Shown: in pieces, positions 35,119-43,941 of the stretch
Layout of the letters: each line of letters opens with the position of its first letter
Numbering within the stretch: position 1 is the first letter of the stretch
Assembly (NCBI RefSeq): GCF_003063355.1
Contig: NZ_NESH01000003.1
Span: 62,001-126,000 of the forward strand
Length of the DNA stretch: 64,000 nt
Direction: 5' to 3'
Origin: Limnohabitans sp. Bal53
Lineage (GTDB): Bacteria > Pseudomonadota > Gammaproteobacteria > Burkholderiales > Burkholderiaceae_C
The notes under the pieces: model-generated
Databases searched by the model: none
Seen by the model: the letters and a program-made list of their open reading frames with translations, nothing else
Told to the model about the DNA's origin: nothing
Translations under genes and position numbers: made by a program

Positions 35119-36273
35119 TCAAGGTTTGCTCAGGAGCATGGGGATGTCCAGAGGTGAGACGACTTGGACATCCTTGGCCATGGCCCATCCTTCTTGTACT
35201 GGGGCCATGACGTAGGCTTTGTGGACCCCGATGTCCTCGCAGGCCTGCCAAAAGCCTTTGGACACTTTGGGGGCAGACGAAAACTTGATTTCAAACCCAG
35301 TGGTTTCACGGCCTGTCTCGACCACCACATCCAGCTCGGCGCCCGCAGCGGTGCGGTAAAAGGAGACGCTTGCACCTGCGGGCAAGTGGTTGCAGATTTG
35401 CTCGATACAAAAGCCTTCCCACGATGCGCCTGTGTTGGGGTGGCCCATCAAATCATCGACGTTTCGCATGCCCAGCAGGTAATGCAGCAAACCGCTGTCT
35501 CGCACATAGATTTTGGGCGACTTCACCAGCCGCTTGCCCAAGTTGGCATGGAACGGCTCCAGCCGGCGCAGCATGAGCGACTGCACCAAATGGTCCAAAT
35601 AACGGGTGACTGTGGGTGATGAGACGCCCAAGGACGCTGCGATGCTGGACGCGTTGAACAGCTGGCCATGCAGGTGCGCCACCATGCGCCAAAAGCGCCG
35701 CATCAATTCAGGCTCGACGTTGATGCCCAGGCCTGGCAGGTCGGTGTGAAGAAAGTGCCTGACAAAAGCATCGCGCCAGAGCCAGGATGCGTCGTCGTGG
35801 GGGGCGGTGTAGCTGCCCGGAAATCCGCCCCGCAACCAAAGGGTTTGAATATCGGGAAAGCTTTGATGCACTTCGCTCAGCAACAGGGGGGCCATGTCCA
35901 CCAAGGCCAAACGCCCCGCCAGGGATTGCGATTGCTGGAGCAATTTGAACGAGGCTGAACCCAGGATCAGAAACCTGCCAGGGCGCCGGTCTGCATCAAT
36001 TTCCCCGCGCATGGTGTTGAACAGCTCAGGCGCATTTTGGATTTCATCCAAAACCACCAAGCGGTGGCGGTTGGCTTGAAAAAACACATCGGCTTGGTCG
36101 AGCTTGGCGCGTGCTTGGGCGTTTTCCAAGTCAAGGTAAATCGAGTCTGGAAACTCGGCGGCGATTTGCTTGGCCAGTGTGGTCTTGCCGATTTGACGGG
36201 CACCCAAAATGGCCACAGCGGGGCTCAAGCCCAACTGCTGGCGGATTTCAAGTGCCGATTTTCTTTCAAACAT
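35119..36273 (-). CDS. AAA-family ATPase with C-terminal DUF4143 domain
   Basis: This 384-residue protein has an N-terminal AAA ATPase domain with Walker A (GARQIGKTT, about residues 24-32) and Walker B (HRLVVLDEIQ), sensor-like LILGSAS, then a winged-helix-like middle (ASIAASLGVSSPTVTRYLDHLVQS) and the C-terminal DUF4143 nuclease-fold-like domain (SWEGFCIEQI, then SFYRTAAGAELDVVVE, FEIKFS). The Glu/Asp/Lys pattern E...D-V-V-E...EIK resembles the PD-(D/E)XK arrangement. Such genes are widespread, mobile and without an established role. The start codon sits inside a palindrome, and the gene is flanked by the 68-bp duplication. Confidence 0.9.
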   Translation of the reverse strand: MFERKSALEIRQQLGLSPAVAILGARQIGKTTLAKQIAAEFPDSIYLDLENAQARAKLDQADVFFQANRHRLVVLDEIQNAPELFNTMRGEIDADRRPGRFLILGSASFKLLQQSQSLAGRLALVDMAPLLLSEVHQSFPDIQTLWLRGGFPGSYTAPHDDASWLWRDAFVRHFLHTDLPGLGINVEPELMRRFWRMVAHLHGQLFNASSIAASLGVSSPTVTRYLDHLVQSLMLRRLEPFHANLGKRLVKSPKIYVRDSGLLHYLLGMRNVDDLMGHPNTGASWEGFCIEQICNHLPAGASVSFYRTAAGAELDVVVETGRETTGFEIKFSSAPKVSKGFWQACEDIGVHKAYVMAPVQEGWAMAKDVQVVSPLDIPMLLSKP

Positions 36274-36313
36274 CCTTGTATTTTAAATATGGCATGTTAA
36301 AAATACAAGGATG
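36271..36313. promoter_or_regulatory. Palindrome overlapping the start of the DUF4143 ATPase gene
   Basis: Perfect 14-bp arms CATCCTTGTATTTT (36271-36284) and its complement (36300-36313) surround a 15-bp AT-rich centre. The left arm contains the ATPase start codon and its AAGG Shine-Dalgarno. It could be an operator or an mRNA hairpin that hides the ribosome-binding site. Confidence 0.7.
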
Positions 36314-36324
36314 ATTTGAGAACT

Positions 36325-36392
36325 CTGGCGCTCAAGGGCGCAGATCGGGTGAACTTTCGAGGCTCAGTGGGCGTTGACCCAGTTTTCGATGC
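36325..36392. repeat. Right copy of the 68-bp duplication
   Basis: This partner of 35023-35090 carries a pseudo-end of the BKACE coding sequence (LALKGADRVNF without a stop) and the true 3' end of vapC. Confidence 0.88.
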
Positions 36393-36774
36393 GAAGGCCC
36401 GTGAACCCTTTGAAATCGGCCTCGTTGTTGGTCACCAAGGTTGTGCCCAGCGACAGGGCGTGCGCAGCGATCAGTTTGTCGAGCGCATCTTTTTGGCGTT
36501 CTTTGTGGGCGGCACGCAGCGGCCCATAAATGCGAGCGGCTTGGCCTTCAAAAGGAGCTGCTGGAATGTCTTCGAGCAGGCTGCTCAGCAAAGCCTGGTT
36601 GTGGGCCTGCGCATCCCCAGAGCAAGCCACACCGAATTCCAATTCAGCCAGTGTGATGGCCGACATCACCACGTCACCCACGAAGCATTTGGCAAATCGC
36701 GCTTGCACTTGCGGTGGCTGGTGCTTCATCAAGTAGATGCAGATATTGGTGTCCAGCATGTACTTGGGTTTCAT
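36364..36774 (-). CDS. vapC: VapC-type PIN-domain toxin ribonuclease
   Basis: This PIN-domain protein of 136 residues is the toxin of a type II toxin-antitoxin pair; VapC proteins cut tRNA or other RNA. The acidic metal-site residues are visible: Asp8 in MLDTNICIYLMK, Glu44 in TLAELEFG, Asp99 in DALDKLIAAHA and Asp120 in TNNEADF. Its ATG overlaps the vapB stop by 4 bp. The 3' end lies in the 68-bp repeat and is still intact. Confidence 0.93.
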   Translation of the reverse strand: MKPKYMLDTNICIYLMKHQPPQVQARFAKCFVGDVVMSAITLAELEFGVACSGDAQAHNQALLSSLLEDIPAAPFEGQAARIYGPLRAAHKERQKDALDKLIAAHALSLGTTLVTNNEADFKGFTGLRIENWVNAH

Positions 36775-37007
36775 AAAGCCTCGCGTTCGTTTTCGGTGCT
36801 GATGCCTCGACCTTCTGCCATGAAATCGGGTGAAAACCGGGCCAGCTTGCCCAGCACGTCGCCCATGCGCTTGCGGGCCGGGCGAATACGCAATTCGTCG
36901 CCGATGCGCTCAATGTCCAGGTCGATGTCCCAGCTGCCGTAGGCCAGCTCGGCCGGAATGCGAACGGCTTGGGAGTTGCCGTTTTTGAAGAGTTTGGTGT
37001 TGGCCAT
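36771..37007 (-). CDS. vapB: VapB-type antitoxin
   Basis: This AbrB/SpoVT-type antitoxin of 78 residues has the DNA-binding motif LFKNGNSQAVRIPAEL and a C-terminal tail for toxin neutralisation (KLARFSPDFMAEGRG). I start at the ATG at 37007; the longer frame to 37046 includes palindromic operator sequence. It is the first gene of the vapBC operon, and operator palindromes lie directly upstream. Confidence 0.92.
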   Translation of the reverse strand: MANTKLFKNGNSQAVRIPAELAYGSWDIDLDIERIGDELRIRPARKRMGDVLGKLARFSPDFMAEGRGISTENEREAL

Positions 37008-37022
37008 GTTTGCCCTCTTTTG

Positions 37023-37083
37023 GGATGTACGTGTGCATCCTAGCAAAAAAGGGCTGACTTGTACATCCGTGGATGTACAAGTC
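37023..37083. promoter_or_regulatory. VapBC autoregulatory operator pair
   Basis: A perfect palindrome (37056-37083) has 13-bp arms GACTTGTACATCC and its complement around a 2-bp centre. A second, imperfect site GGATGTACGTGTGCATCC lies at 37023-37040. Both share the half-site GGATGTAC. Two sites upstream of vapB fit cooperative binding of the VapBC complex. Confidence 0.75.
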
Positions 37084-37118
37084 TTCTGGCTTCATTGGGG
37101 ATAAAACCGCTGAGTTCC

Positions 37119-37612
37119 TTACATGTTGCGCCGGTACTGACCACCCACCTCAAACAGCGCGTTGGTGATCTGGCCGAGCGAGCAGACCCGCACCGCGTCC
37201 ATCAGCACCTCGAACACGTTGCCGTTGTCAATCACCGCTTGCTGCAGGCGTTTGAGCATGGCGGGTGATTCGGCGGCGTGCAAGGCGTGGAAGTCGTTCA
37301 GGCGCTTGAGCTGCGACTGCTTTTCTTCTTCGGTCGAGCGGGCCAGCTCCAGGCTTTCCAGCACTTCGTCGCCCTTGGGGTTGCGGAAGGTGTTGACGCC
37401 GATGATGGGCAGCTCGCCGGTGTGCTTGAGCATATCGTAGTGCATGGACTCGTCTTGGATCTTGCCGCGCTGGTAGCCGGTTTCCATGGCACCCAGCACG
37501 CCGCCACGCTCGGCGATCTTTTCAAACTCGGCCAACACGGCTTCTTCGAGCAATTCGGTCAACTCTTCGATGATGAGGGCACCTTGGCTCGGGTTCTCGT
37601 TTTTGGCCGTGC
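37119..37612 (-). pseudogene. Detached 3' fragment of icmF
   Basis: The frame encodes the last about 160 residues of fused isobutyryl-CoA mutase (NENPSQGALIIEELTELLEE to GGQYRRNM). It matches the C-terminus of the intact icmF at 39808-43098 with about six substitutions in 147 residues. Homology stops sharply at about 37612. It lacks the B12-binding, GTPase and catalytic-barrel parts, so it cannot be active. The differences suggest the two copies come from related strains rather than from a very recent duplication. Confidence 0.9.
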
Positions 37613-37717
37613 CCTACAGCTAAAAAAATATTTATCGAGAAGCGTATTAAAGAATGCATTTTTAAGATGCAAAATTGCCAGCTCACACCATTTTCATTGT
37701 TGAGTGCGGAGGTTTTT

Positions 37718-38734
37718 GTGGCAGACAGCAAATCGTATCCATTGAGTTTCAACGGTCGCGGCAGCGAATATTTCAAAATCTGGATTGTCAACATCCTGCT
37801 GAGCATCGTGACGGTGGGCATTTATTCGGCATGGGCCAAAGTGCGCACCCAGCGATGGTTTTATGGTCACACGGTGCTGGATGGCCAGCCGTTCACTTAT
37901 CTGGCGACCCCCATGCAGTTGCTCATGGGGCGTTTGATCGCGCTGGTCGTGATCGCGGTTTATGCACTGTCCAGTCATTTCATGCCAGCATTGGCTGTGG
38001 CGATCATGTTGGCGCTGCTCATCGCGACCCCTTGGCTGGTGATTGCAGGTTTGCGTTTCAATGCCCGGATGAGTGCTTATCGCGGCATCCGCTTTGACTT
38101 CACGGGTGACGTGAAAGAGGCGGCTATTCTTTATCTGTTGTTGCCATTGCTGCTGCCCTTCACGCTCGGCCTGATTCTGCCTTATATGACCTATCGCCAG
38201 GTCCGTTTTGTGATTGCACACACCCGCTTTGGGAATACGCCCGCTCAGTACCAAGGGCAGCTCAAACCGTTCTGGCGAATTTATCTGATCGCGCTGGGCA
38301 TGCTGTTGGTGCCTGCCGCATTGATGGGTGTAGGTGTCCTGCGCGTGGCCTCTAACCCCGAGCTGGGTGCCAGCTTGTTGGGCGTTGGGGTCGTGCTCTT
38401 TTATGCCGCCCTACTGATGATTTCCGGCTATGTCATGGCCCGTGTCGGCAATCTGTATTTCAACCACAGTTCGTTGGGTGCGGTGGGTTTCGAAAGCCGT
38501 TTGCGCGCACGCAGCCTGATCTGGATTTTTGTCTCCAACGTTTTTCTCTTGGTCATCACTTTGGGGCTCTTTTACCCTTGGGCGCGGGTTCGTCTTGCCC
38601 GCTACCGCGCAGCGCAATTGACGGTGCAATCGGCACAAGCTTTGGACATCTTCACCGGTTCGCGTGTGCAAGCTCCGGGCGCAACAGGGTCTGAAATGGC
38701 CGATGCCCTGGATGTGGGTGCAGGATTCCTATGA
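37718..38734 (+). CDS. YjgN-family (DUF898) integral membrane protein
   Basis: This 338-residue membrane protein belongs to the DUF898/YjgN family and is made of two related halves, each with SFNGRGSEYFKIWIVNILLSIVT-like and SSLGAVGFESRLRARSLIWI-like openings followed by helices and a WARVR or WAKVR motif. About seven to eight membrane segments are expected. I use the GTG at 37718, which has GGAGG 5 bp upstream. The stop overlaps the M48 protease start by 4 bp, so the two products are probably made in equal amounts. The family's function is not established. Confidence 0.85.
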   Translation: MADSKSYPLSFNGRGSEYFKIWIVNILLSIVTVGIYSAWAKVRTQRWFYGHTVLDGQPFTYLATPMQLLMGRLIALVVIAVYALSSHFMPALAVAIMLALLIATPWLVIAGLRFNARMSAYRGIRFDFTGDVKEAAILYLLLPLLLPFTLGLILPYMTYRQVRFVIAHTRFGNTPAQYQGQLKPFWRIYLIALGMLLVPAALMGVGVLRVASNPELGASLLGVGVVLFYAALLMISGYVMARVGNLYFNHSSLGAVGFESRLRARSLIWIFVSNVFLLVITLGLFYPWARVRLARYRAAQLTVQSAQALDIFTGSRVQAPGATGSEMADALDVGAGFL

Positions 38735-39735
38735 GTGGTTTTGAGGCCGATTATTTCGATGGTCTCAGTGCACGCAACCATTTGGTGCAGCTGACGATCA
38801 GCCAGGGTCATCTGCATTGGTCCTCCAACGACGTGGTCGGGTCTGCACCCTTGGATCAGCTGCGCTGGGACCCTGCAGTGGGGCAGACCCATGCCCTCAT
38901 TCATCTGAGCGATGGTGGTTTGTTTCGGCTTCACGACCGGTCCTTGGGGGCGCACTGGGCGCAGGCCGATGGCATAGGCATGGAGCGATGGGCACGGGTG
39001 CTGGAATCGCGCATGCTCTATGCCCTCGGTGCGTTGCTGGTGGCATGCGCCTTGGTGTTTTCAGGCTTGCGCTGGGGAGTGCCAGTAGCCGCTAAAGCTG
39101 TGGCCGCTGTCGTTCCGGATGCGCTGGTGCAGATCATGGGGGAGCAAAGCCTGCAGGTTCTGGAGGGTGTGTGGCTGGCCCCATCGAAACTACCCGAGCA
39201 GCGGCAGCAGGCCTTGGCGAAGCAGTTGCAGGACTTGTGTGCACGCACGGACTGCCCGCTATACAAGCTCTTGTTTCGGCAAGGCAAGCGCATCGGGGCC
39301 AATGCCATGGCGCTGCCGGGCGGGTCGATGGTGGTGACTGATGAGCTGATCTTGCTGGCACAGCACGATGAGGAAATCATGGCCGTGCTGGCGCATGAAC
39401 TGGGCCACGTACATGCGCAGCATGGTTTGCGTTTGGCACTTCAGTCGCTGGGGGCTGGGGTGATTTTGGTGGCCATCACCGGTGATGTGGGCAGTGTGTC
39501 TGATGTGGCTGCGGGTTTGCCTGCCTTGCTGTTGCAAACGGGCTATTCACGGATAATGGAGCGTGAAGCGGATGACTTCGCCTTGGAATGGCTGCAAAGC
39601 GTCTGTGTGACGCCGCAACGGTTTTCCGACATCCTGCGACACCTGGACCAACAACCCGGGGAAACCGGTTTGATGGACAGTCACCCAGGCACAGCCGAAC
39701 GCATGCGTCGATTCAGCCAAGCATCGGCCTGTTGA
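38731..39735 (+). CDS. M48-family metallopeptidase with membrane-anchored N-terminal domain
   Basis: This 334-residue protein has an N-terminal soluble domain (about 1-92, FEADYFDGLSARNH...RLHD) that looks PH-like, one membrane helix (about 95-112) and an M48 peptidase domain with the zinc motif HELGH (His222, Glu223, His226) and the downstream EREADDFAL glutamate. The M48 domain resembles HtpX/BepA-type peptidases that degrade misfolded envelope proteins. Overlap with the DUF898 gene suggests that a DUF898 protein is its partner or substrate presenter. This is an inference from the coupling. Confidence 0.87.
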   Translation: MSGFEADYFDGLSARNHLVQLTISQGHLHWSSNDVVGSAPLDQLRWDPAVGQTHALIHLSDGGLFRLHDRSLGAHWAQADGIGMERWARVLESRMLYALGALLVACALVFSGLRWGVPVAAKAVAAVVPDALVQIMGEQSLQVLEGVWLAPSKLPEQRQQALAKQLQDLCARTDCPLYKLLFRQGKRIGANAMALPGGSMVVTDELILLAQHDEEIMAVLAHELGHVHAQHGLRLALQSLGAGVILVAITGDVGSVSDVAAGLPALLLQTGYSRIMEREADDFALEWLQSVCVTPQRFSDILRHLDQQPGETGLMDSHPGTAERMRRFSQASAC

Positions 39736-39807
39736 TTTCGGCTAGTTTGTCGCTACCGATTTACATGTGGGTTTGTAGGTCGGCCGCTTCATCGGCGACC
39801 TGTTGGT

Positions 39808-42800
39808 TCACATGTTCCGTCGGTACTGACCGCCCACCTCGAACAAGGCGTTGGTGATCTGGCCCAGGGAGCAGACCCGCACCGCGTCCATCAGCACCTC
39901 GAACACGTTGCCGTTGTCGATCACGGCTTGCTGCAGGCGTTTGAGCATGGCAGGGGACTCTTTGGCGTGTTGGGTGTGGAAGTCGTTCAGGCGCTGGAGT
40001 TGGCTCTGCTTTTCTTCCTCGGTCGAGCGGGCCAGCTCCAGGCTTTCCAGCACTTCGTCGCCCTTGGGGTTGCGGAAGGTGTTGACGCCGATGATGGGCA
40101 GCTCGCCGGTGTGCTTGAGCATCTCGTAGTGCATGGACTCGTCTTGGATCTTGCCGCGCTGGTAGCCGGTTTCCATGGCACCCAACACACCGCCGCGCTC
40201 GGCGATTTTTTCAAACTCGGCCAGCACCGCTTCTTCGACCAACTCGGTCAGCTCGTCAATGATGAAAGCACCTTGGTTGGGGTTTTCGTTCTTGGCCAGA
40301 CCCCATTCGCGGTTGATGATCATCTGGATCGCCATGGCGCGGCGCACCGAGTCTTCGGTGGGTGTGGTGATGGCTTCGTCAAACGCGTTGGTGTGCAGGC
40401 TGTTGCAGTTGTCGTAAATCGCAATCAATGCTTGCAGCGTAGTGCGGATGTCGTTGAACTGGATCTCTTGCGCGTGCAGCGAGCGGCCCGAGGTCTGGAT
40501 GTGGTACTTGAGCTTTTGGCTGCGCTCGTTCGCGCCGTATTTCTCTTTCATGGCCACAGCCCAGATGCGGCGTGCCACACGGCCCAGCACCGTGTATTCC
40601 GGGTCCATGCCGTTGCTGAAGAAGAAGGACAGGTTGGGCGCGAAGTCGTCGATGTGCATGCCACGCGCCAGGTAGGCTTCCACAAAAGTGAAGCCGTTGC
40701 TCAGTGTGAAGGCCAGCTGGCTGATCGGGTTGGCCCCGGCTTCGGCGATGTGGTAACCCGAGATGGACACGCTGTAGAAATTGCGCACGTCGTGGTGCAC
40801 AAAGTATTGCGCGATGTCGCCCATCACCTTCAATGAGAACTCGGTCGAGAAGATGCAGGTGTTTTGGCCTTGGTCTTCTTTCAAAATATCGGCCTGCACC
40901 GTGCCGCGCACATTGGCCAGCACCCATTCCTTGATTTTTGCAGTCTCGGTTTCGGTGGGCTCGCGGCCGTTCTCGGCTTTGAATTTGTCGATGTTCTGGT
41001 CGATGGCCGTGTTCATGAACATGGCCAGGATCGAGGGCGCGGGGCCGTTGATGGTCATCGACACGCTGGTGGTCGGGTTGCACAGGTCAAAGCCCGAGTA
41101 CAGCACCTTCATGTCGTCGAGTGTGGCCACGTTCACGCCCGAGTTGCCGATCTTGCCGTAGATGTCGGGGCGCAGGTCCGGGTCGTTGCCGTACAGCGTG
41201 ACCGAGTCGAACGCGGTGGACAGGCGCTTGGCGGGCAGGCCCTCAGACACCAGCTTGAAGCGGCGGTTGGTGCGGAAAGGATCGCCTTCACCGGCGAACA
41301 TGCGGGTCGGGTCTTCGCCCTCGCGCTTGAAGGCAAAGGTGCCTGCGGTGTAGGGGTAGCTGCCGGGCACGTTGTCCAGCATCAGCCACTTGAGCACTTC
41401 ACCGTCGTCTTCGTACTTGGGCAACGCGACCTTGCGGATGGTTGTGCCTGAGAGGCTCTTGGTGGTGAGTGCCGTGCGGATTTCCTTGTCGCGGATCTTC
41501 ACCACGTACTCGTCGCCCGCGTAGGCTTTTTGCATGTCGGGCCATTGGGCCAGCAGCTTGCGGGCCGTGGGGTCTTGCGTTTGCTCGCGGCTCACAGCCA
41601 GGTCTATCGCGGCTTCGGCGGCCTTGGCGCGACCGGATTTGCCCACTTCGAGCATGCGTGCCGCAGCACGCAGTTGCTGGATCTCACGGGCCAGGCGCGA
41701 CTGCTCGATGGCGCGCTTTTTGTAGCCGCGCACCGTGTCACTGATCTCGGCCAAGTAGCGGGTGCGCGAAGACGGCACCACCGGGTTTTGGTGGGTGCTG
41801 TAGCGCACATTCACCACCGGCAAACGGCCTTCGGTGGTGTGCATGCCCAGCTCGGCCAAGCGGGTTTTGAGCGCTTGGTACAAGGCGGTCACGCCGTCGT
41901 CGTTGAAGCGGGCGGCCATGGTGCCAAACACCGGCATTTGTTCGGTGGGGGTGGTCCAGGCTTCTTTGTTGCGCTGCACTTGCTTGGCCACGTCGCGCAA
42001 AGCGTCCGATGCGCCTTTGCGGTCGAACTTGTTGATCGCCACGAATTCGGCGAAGTCGAGCATGTCGATTTTTTCGAGCTGGCTGGCCGCGCCAAATTCG
42101 GGCGTCATCACGTACATGGGCACATCCACATGGGGCACGATGGCCGCATCGCCCTGGCCAATGCCCGAGGTCTCGACCACGATCAAGTCAAAGCCCGCCA
42201 CCTTGCAGGCGGCCACCACGTCGGGCAGGGCGGCCGAAATTTCACTGCCAAAGTCTCGCGTGGCCAGCGAACGCATGAACACACGGGGGCCTTGTGACCA
42301 GGGGCTGATGGCGTTCATGCGGATGCGGTCGCCCAAGAGGGCGCCACCGCTCTTGCGGCGCGAGGGGTCGATGGAGATCACGGCCACACGCAGCGCGTCG
42401 CCCTGGTCCAGACGCAGGCGGCGGATCAGCTCGTCCGTCAGACTCGACTTGCCTGCACCACCGGTGCCGGTGATGCCCAGCACGGGCACTTTCTTTTGCG
42501 CAGCTTGTTCCCGCACAGCTTTGACCACGCTGGCATCGGCCTTGTCGTTTTCTAACGCGGTGATCAGTTGCGCCAGTGCGCGCCAGTTCATCTCGCCGTG
42601 GCCTTGAATCGCTGCCACGTCTTTGGGGGCCAGGGGGCTCACGTCTTGGTCGCAGCGCATGACCATCTCGCCGATCATCCCGGCCAAGCCCATTTTTTGG
42701 CCGTCTTCGGGGCTGAAAATGCGCACGCCTTTGTCTGCCAAAGCGCGAATTTCGGCCGGCACGATCACGCCGCCACCACCGCCAAACACTTTGATGTGCT

Positions 42801-43098
42801 CGCCGCCCCGGGCTTTGAGCAGATCGACCATGTAGCTGAAATATTCGTTGTGCCCGCCTTGATAAGAGCTGATGGCGATGCCCTGGGCGTCCTCTTGCAG
42901 CGCAGCCGTCACCACCTCGTCGACCGAGCGGTTGTGGCCCAGGTGGATGACTTCGGCGCCCATGCTCTGCAAGATGCGGCGCATGATGTTGATGGCGGCG
43001 TCGTGGCCGTCAAACAGGGATGCAGCGGTGACAAATCGCACCTTGTTCGTGGGGCGGTATTCGGCCAAGGCTTTGAATTCAGAGGACAAGTCGGTCAT
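39808..43098 (-). CDS. icmF: Fused isobutyryl-CoA mutase with GTPase chaperone domain
   Basis: IcmF interconverts isobutyryl-CoA and n-butyryl-CoA using adenosylcobalamin. It combines, in 1096 residues, an N-terminal B12-binding domain (about 20-145, with FDGHDAAIN), a MeaI/ArgK-like GTPase (Walker [10 protein letters not shown], about residue 215) that protects the cofactor, and the substrate-binding mutase barrel at the C-terminus. I start at the ATG at 43098, preceded by GGAG; the frame extends 39 codons further without homology. A near-perfect palindromic operator lies 55 bp upstream. Its 3' end is duplicated at 37119-37612. Confidence 0.95.
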   Translation of the reverse strand: MTDLSSEFKALAEYRPTNKVRFVTAASLFDGHDAAINIMRRILQSMGAEVIHLGHNRSVDEVVTAALQEDAQGIAISSYQGGHNEYFSYMVDLLKARGGEHIKVFGGGGGVIVPAEIRALADKGVRIFSPEDGQKMGLAGMIGEMVMRCDQDVSPLAPKDVAAIQGHGEMNWRALAQLITALENDKADASVVKAVREQAAQKKVPVLGITGTGGAGKSSLTDELIRRLRLDQGDALRVAVISIDPSRRKSGGALLGDRIRMNAISPWSQGPRVFMRSLATRDFGSEISAALPDVVAACKVAGFDLIVVETSGIGQGDAAIVPHVDVPMYVMTPEFGAASQLEKIDMLDFAEFVAINKFDRKGASDALRDVAKQVQRNKEAWTTPTEQMPVFGTMAARFNDDGVTALYQALKTRLAELGMHTTEGRLPVVNVRYSTHQNPVVPSSRTRYLAEISDTVRGYKKRAIEQSRLAREIQQLRAAARMLEVGKSGRAKAAEAAIDLAVSREQTQDPTARKLLAQWPDMQKAYAGDEYVVKIRDKEIRTALTTKSLSGTTIRKVALPKYEDDGEVLKWLMLDNVPGSYPYTAGTFAFKREGEDPTRMFAGEGDPFRTNRRFKLVSEGLPAKRLSTAFDSVTLYGNDPDLRPDIYGKIGNSGVNVATLDDMKVLYSGFDLCNPTTSVSMTINGPAPSILAMFMNTAIDQNIDKFKAENGREPTETETAKIKEWVLANVRGTVQADILKEDQGQNTCIFSTEFSLKVMGDIAQYFVHHDVRNFYSVSISGYHIAEAGANPISQLAFTLSNGFTFVEAYLARGMHIDDFAPNLSFFFSNGMDPEYTVLGRVARRIWAVAMKEKYGANERSQKLKYHIQTSGRSLHAQEIQFNDIRTTLQALIAIYDNCNSLHTNAFDEAITTPTEDSVRRAMAIQMIINREWGLAKNENPNQGAFIIDELTELVEEAVLAEFEKIAERGGVLGAMETGYQRGKIQDESMHYEMLKHTGELPIIGVNTFRNPKGDEVLESLELARSTEEEKQSQLQRLNDFHTQHAKESPAMLKRLQQAVIDNGNVFEVLMDAVRVCSLGQITNALFEVGGQYRRNM

Positions 43099-43152
43099 GG
43101 GGTGTCTCCGGGTGCAGGCGTTCTTCGCGGTTGAGTTGGGCTCGACTTTGAC

Positions 43153-43170
43153 GTTGACGTAAACGTCAAC
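43153..43170. promoter_or_regulatory. Perfect palindrome upstream of icmF
   Basis: GTTGACGTAAACGTCAAC is a perfect 18-bp palindrome 55-72 bp upstream of icmF. It resembles reported LiuR-type sites, which control branched-chain amino-acid degradation genes in proteobacteria. That would fit icmF, but the regulator is not in this window. Confidence 0.65.
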
Positions 43171-43289
43171 CAAAACCCGCATCTTAGCCGCTGTGGCCTG
43201 TCCTGTCACTGACACCCGGGCAGGCCAGGGCTTTGGTGCAAAAAGCTATCATTCAAGCCCCATTGAAGCCACAACCAGGACGACACGCC

Positions 43290-43715
43290 ATGACCTCTCC
43301 CGCCACCCCCCAAACCGCCGCTGCAAACGGTTATGCCGGTGATGTGTCGCCAGAGCAGGCATGGGCTTGGGTGCAGTCGGGCGAGGCAGAGTTGGTCGAT
43401 GTGCGCACCGATGCCGAGCGGGCTTGGGTGGGTTTTGTGCCCGGCGCGCACGCCTTGGCCTGGAAGCAGTGGCCCGGCATGGCCATGAACCCCGGCTTTG
43501 ACGCGGGTGTTCAGGCCTTGGGCGCGGAGGGCAAAAAATTGGTGCTGCTGTGCCGCAGCGGCGTGCGCTCAATTGCCGCTGCGCAGCGCGCCACCGAGCT
43601 GGGCTTGCAGGCCTACAACATTCTGGAAGGCTTTGAGGGTGACCCGGACGATCAGGCGCACCGGGGCCAAAAGGGCGGCTGGCGTTACCGCGGGCTGCCC
43701 TGGCAGCAAAACTGA
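43290..43715 (+). CDS. Rhodanese-domain sulfurtransferase
   Basis: This single-domain rhodanese of 141 residues starts at the ATG at 43290. The active-site loop CRSGVRS with the nucleophilic cysteine is intact (VLLCRSGVRSIAAA), and the typical opening VDVRTDAERAWVGFVPGAHAL and end YNILEGFEGD are present. It is cytoplasmic. It is divergent from icmF and has no obvious partner; the substrate is unknown. Confidence 0.9.
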   Translation: MTSPATPQTAAANGYAGDVSPEQAWAWVQSGEAELVDVRTDAERAWVGFVPGAHALAWKQWPGMAMNPGFDAGVQALGAEGKKLVLLCRSGVRSIAAAQRATELGLQAYNILEGFEGDPDDQAHRGQKGGWRYRGLPWQQN

Positions 43716-43872
43716 GTGCGCAGTCGGGTGCTTTAAAGCATCACACGCCAGCCAGCCGATGGGCCTCATCGCGCACTTGGCAACCCGTGGGGCCTTCGGT
43801 GCCGATCTGGGCCATGCACACGTCTTGCGCTGCAGGTCTGTGTGACGCCGTGCCCAGATGCTTCATGGTGAA

Positions 43873-43900
43873 TTGACTTAAGGAATACTTTTGGTATAAA
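43873..43900 (+). promoter_or_regulatory. Sigma70-type promoter of the M23 peptidase-bactofilin pair
   Basis: TTGACT (43873-43878) and TATAAA (43895-43900) are separated by 16 bp and lie about 40 bp upstream of the M23 peptidase start. The remaining intergenic sequence shows no gene. Confidence 0.6.
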
Positions 43901-43941
43901 TAACGTTTTTTTGAATCGGGTTGTGACCTGTTGGAGCACGC

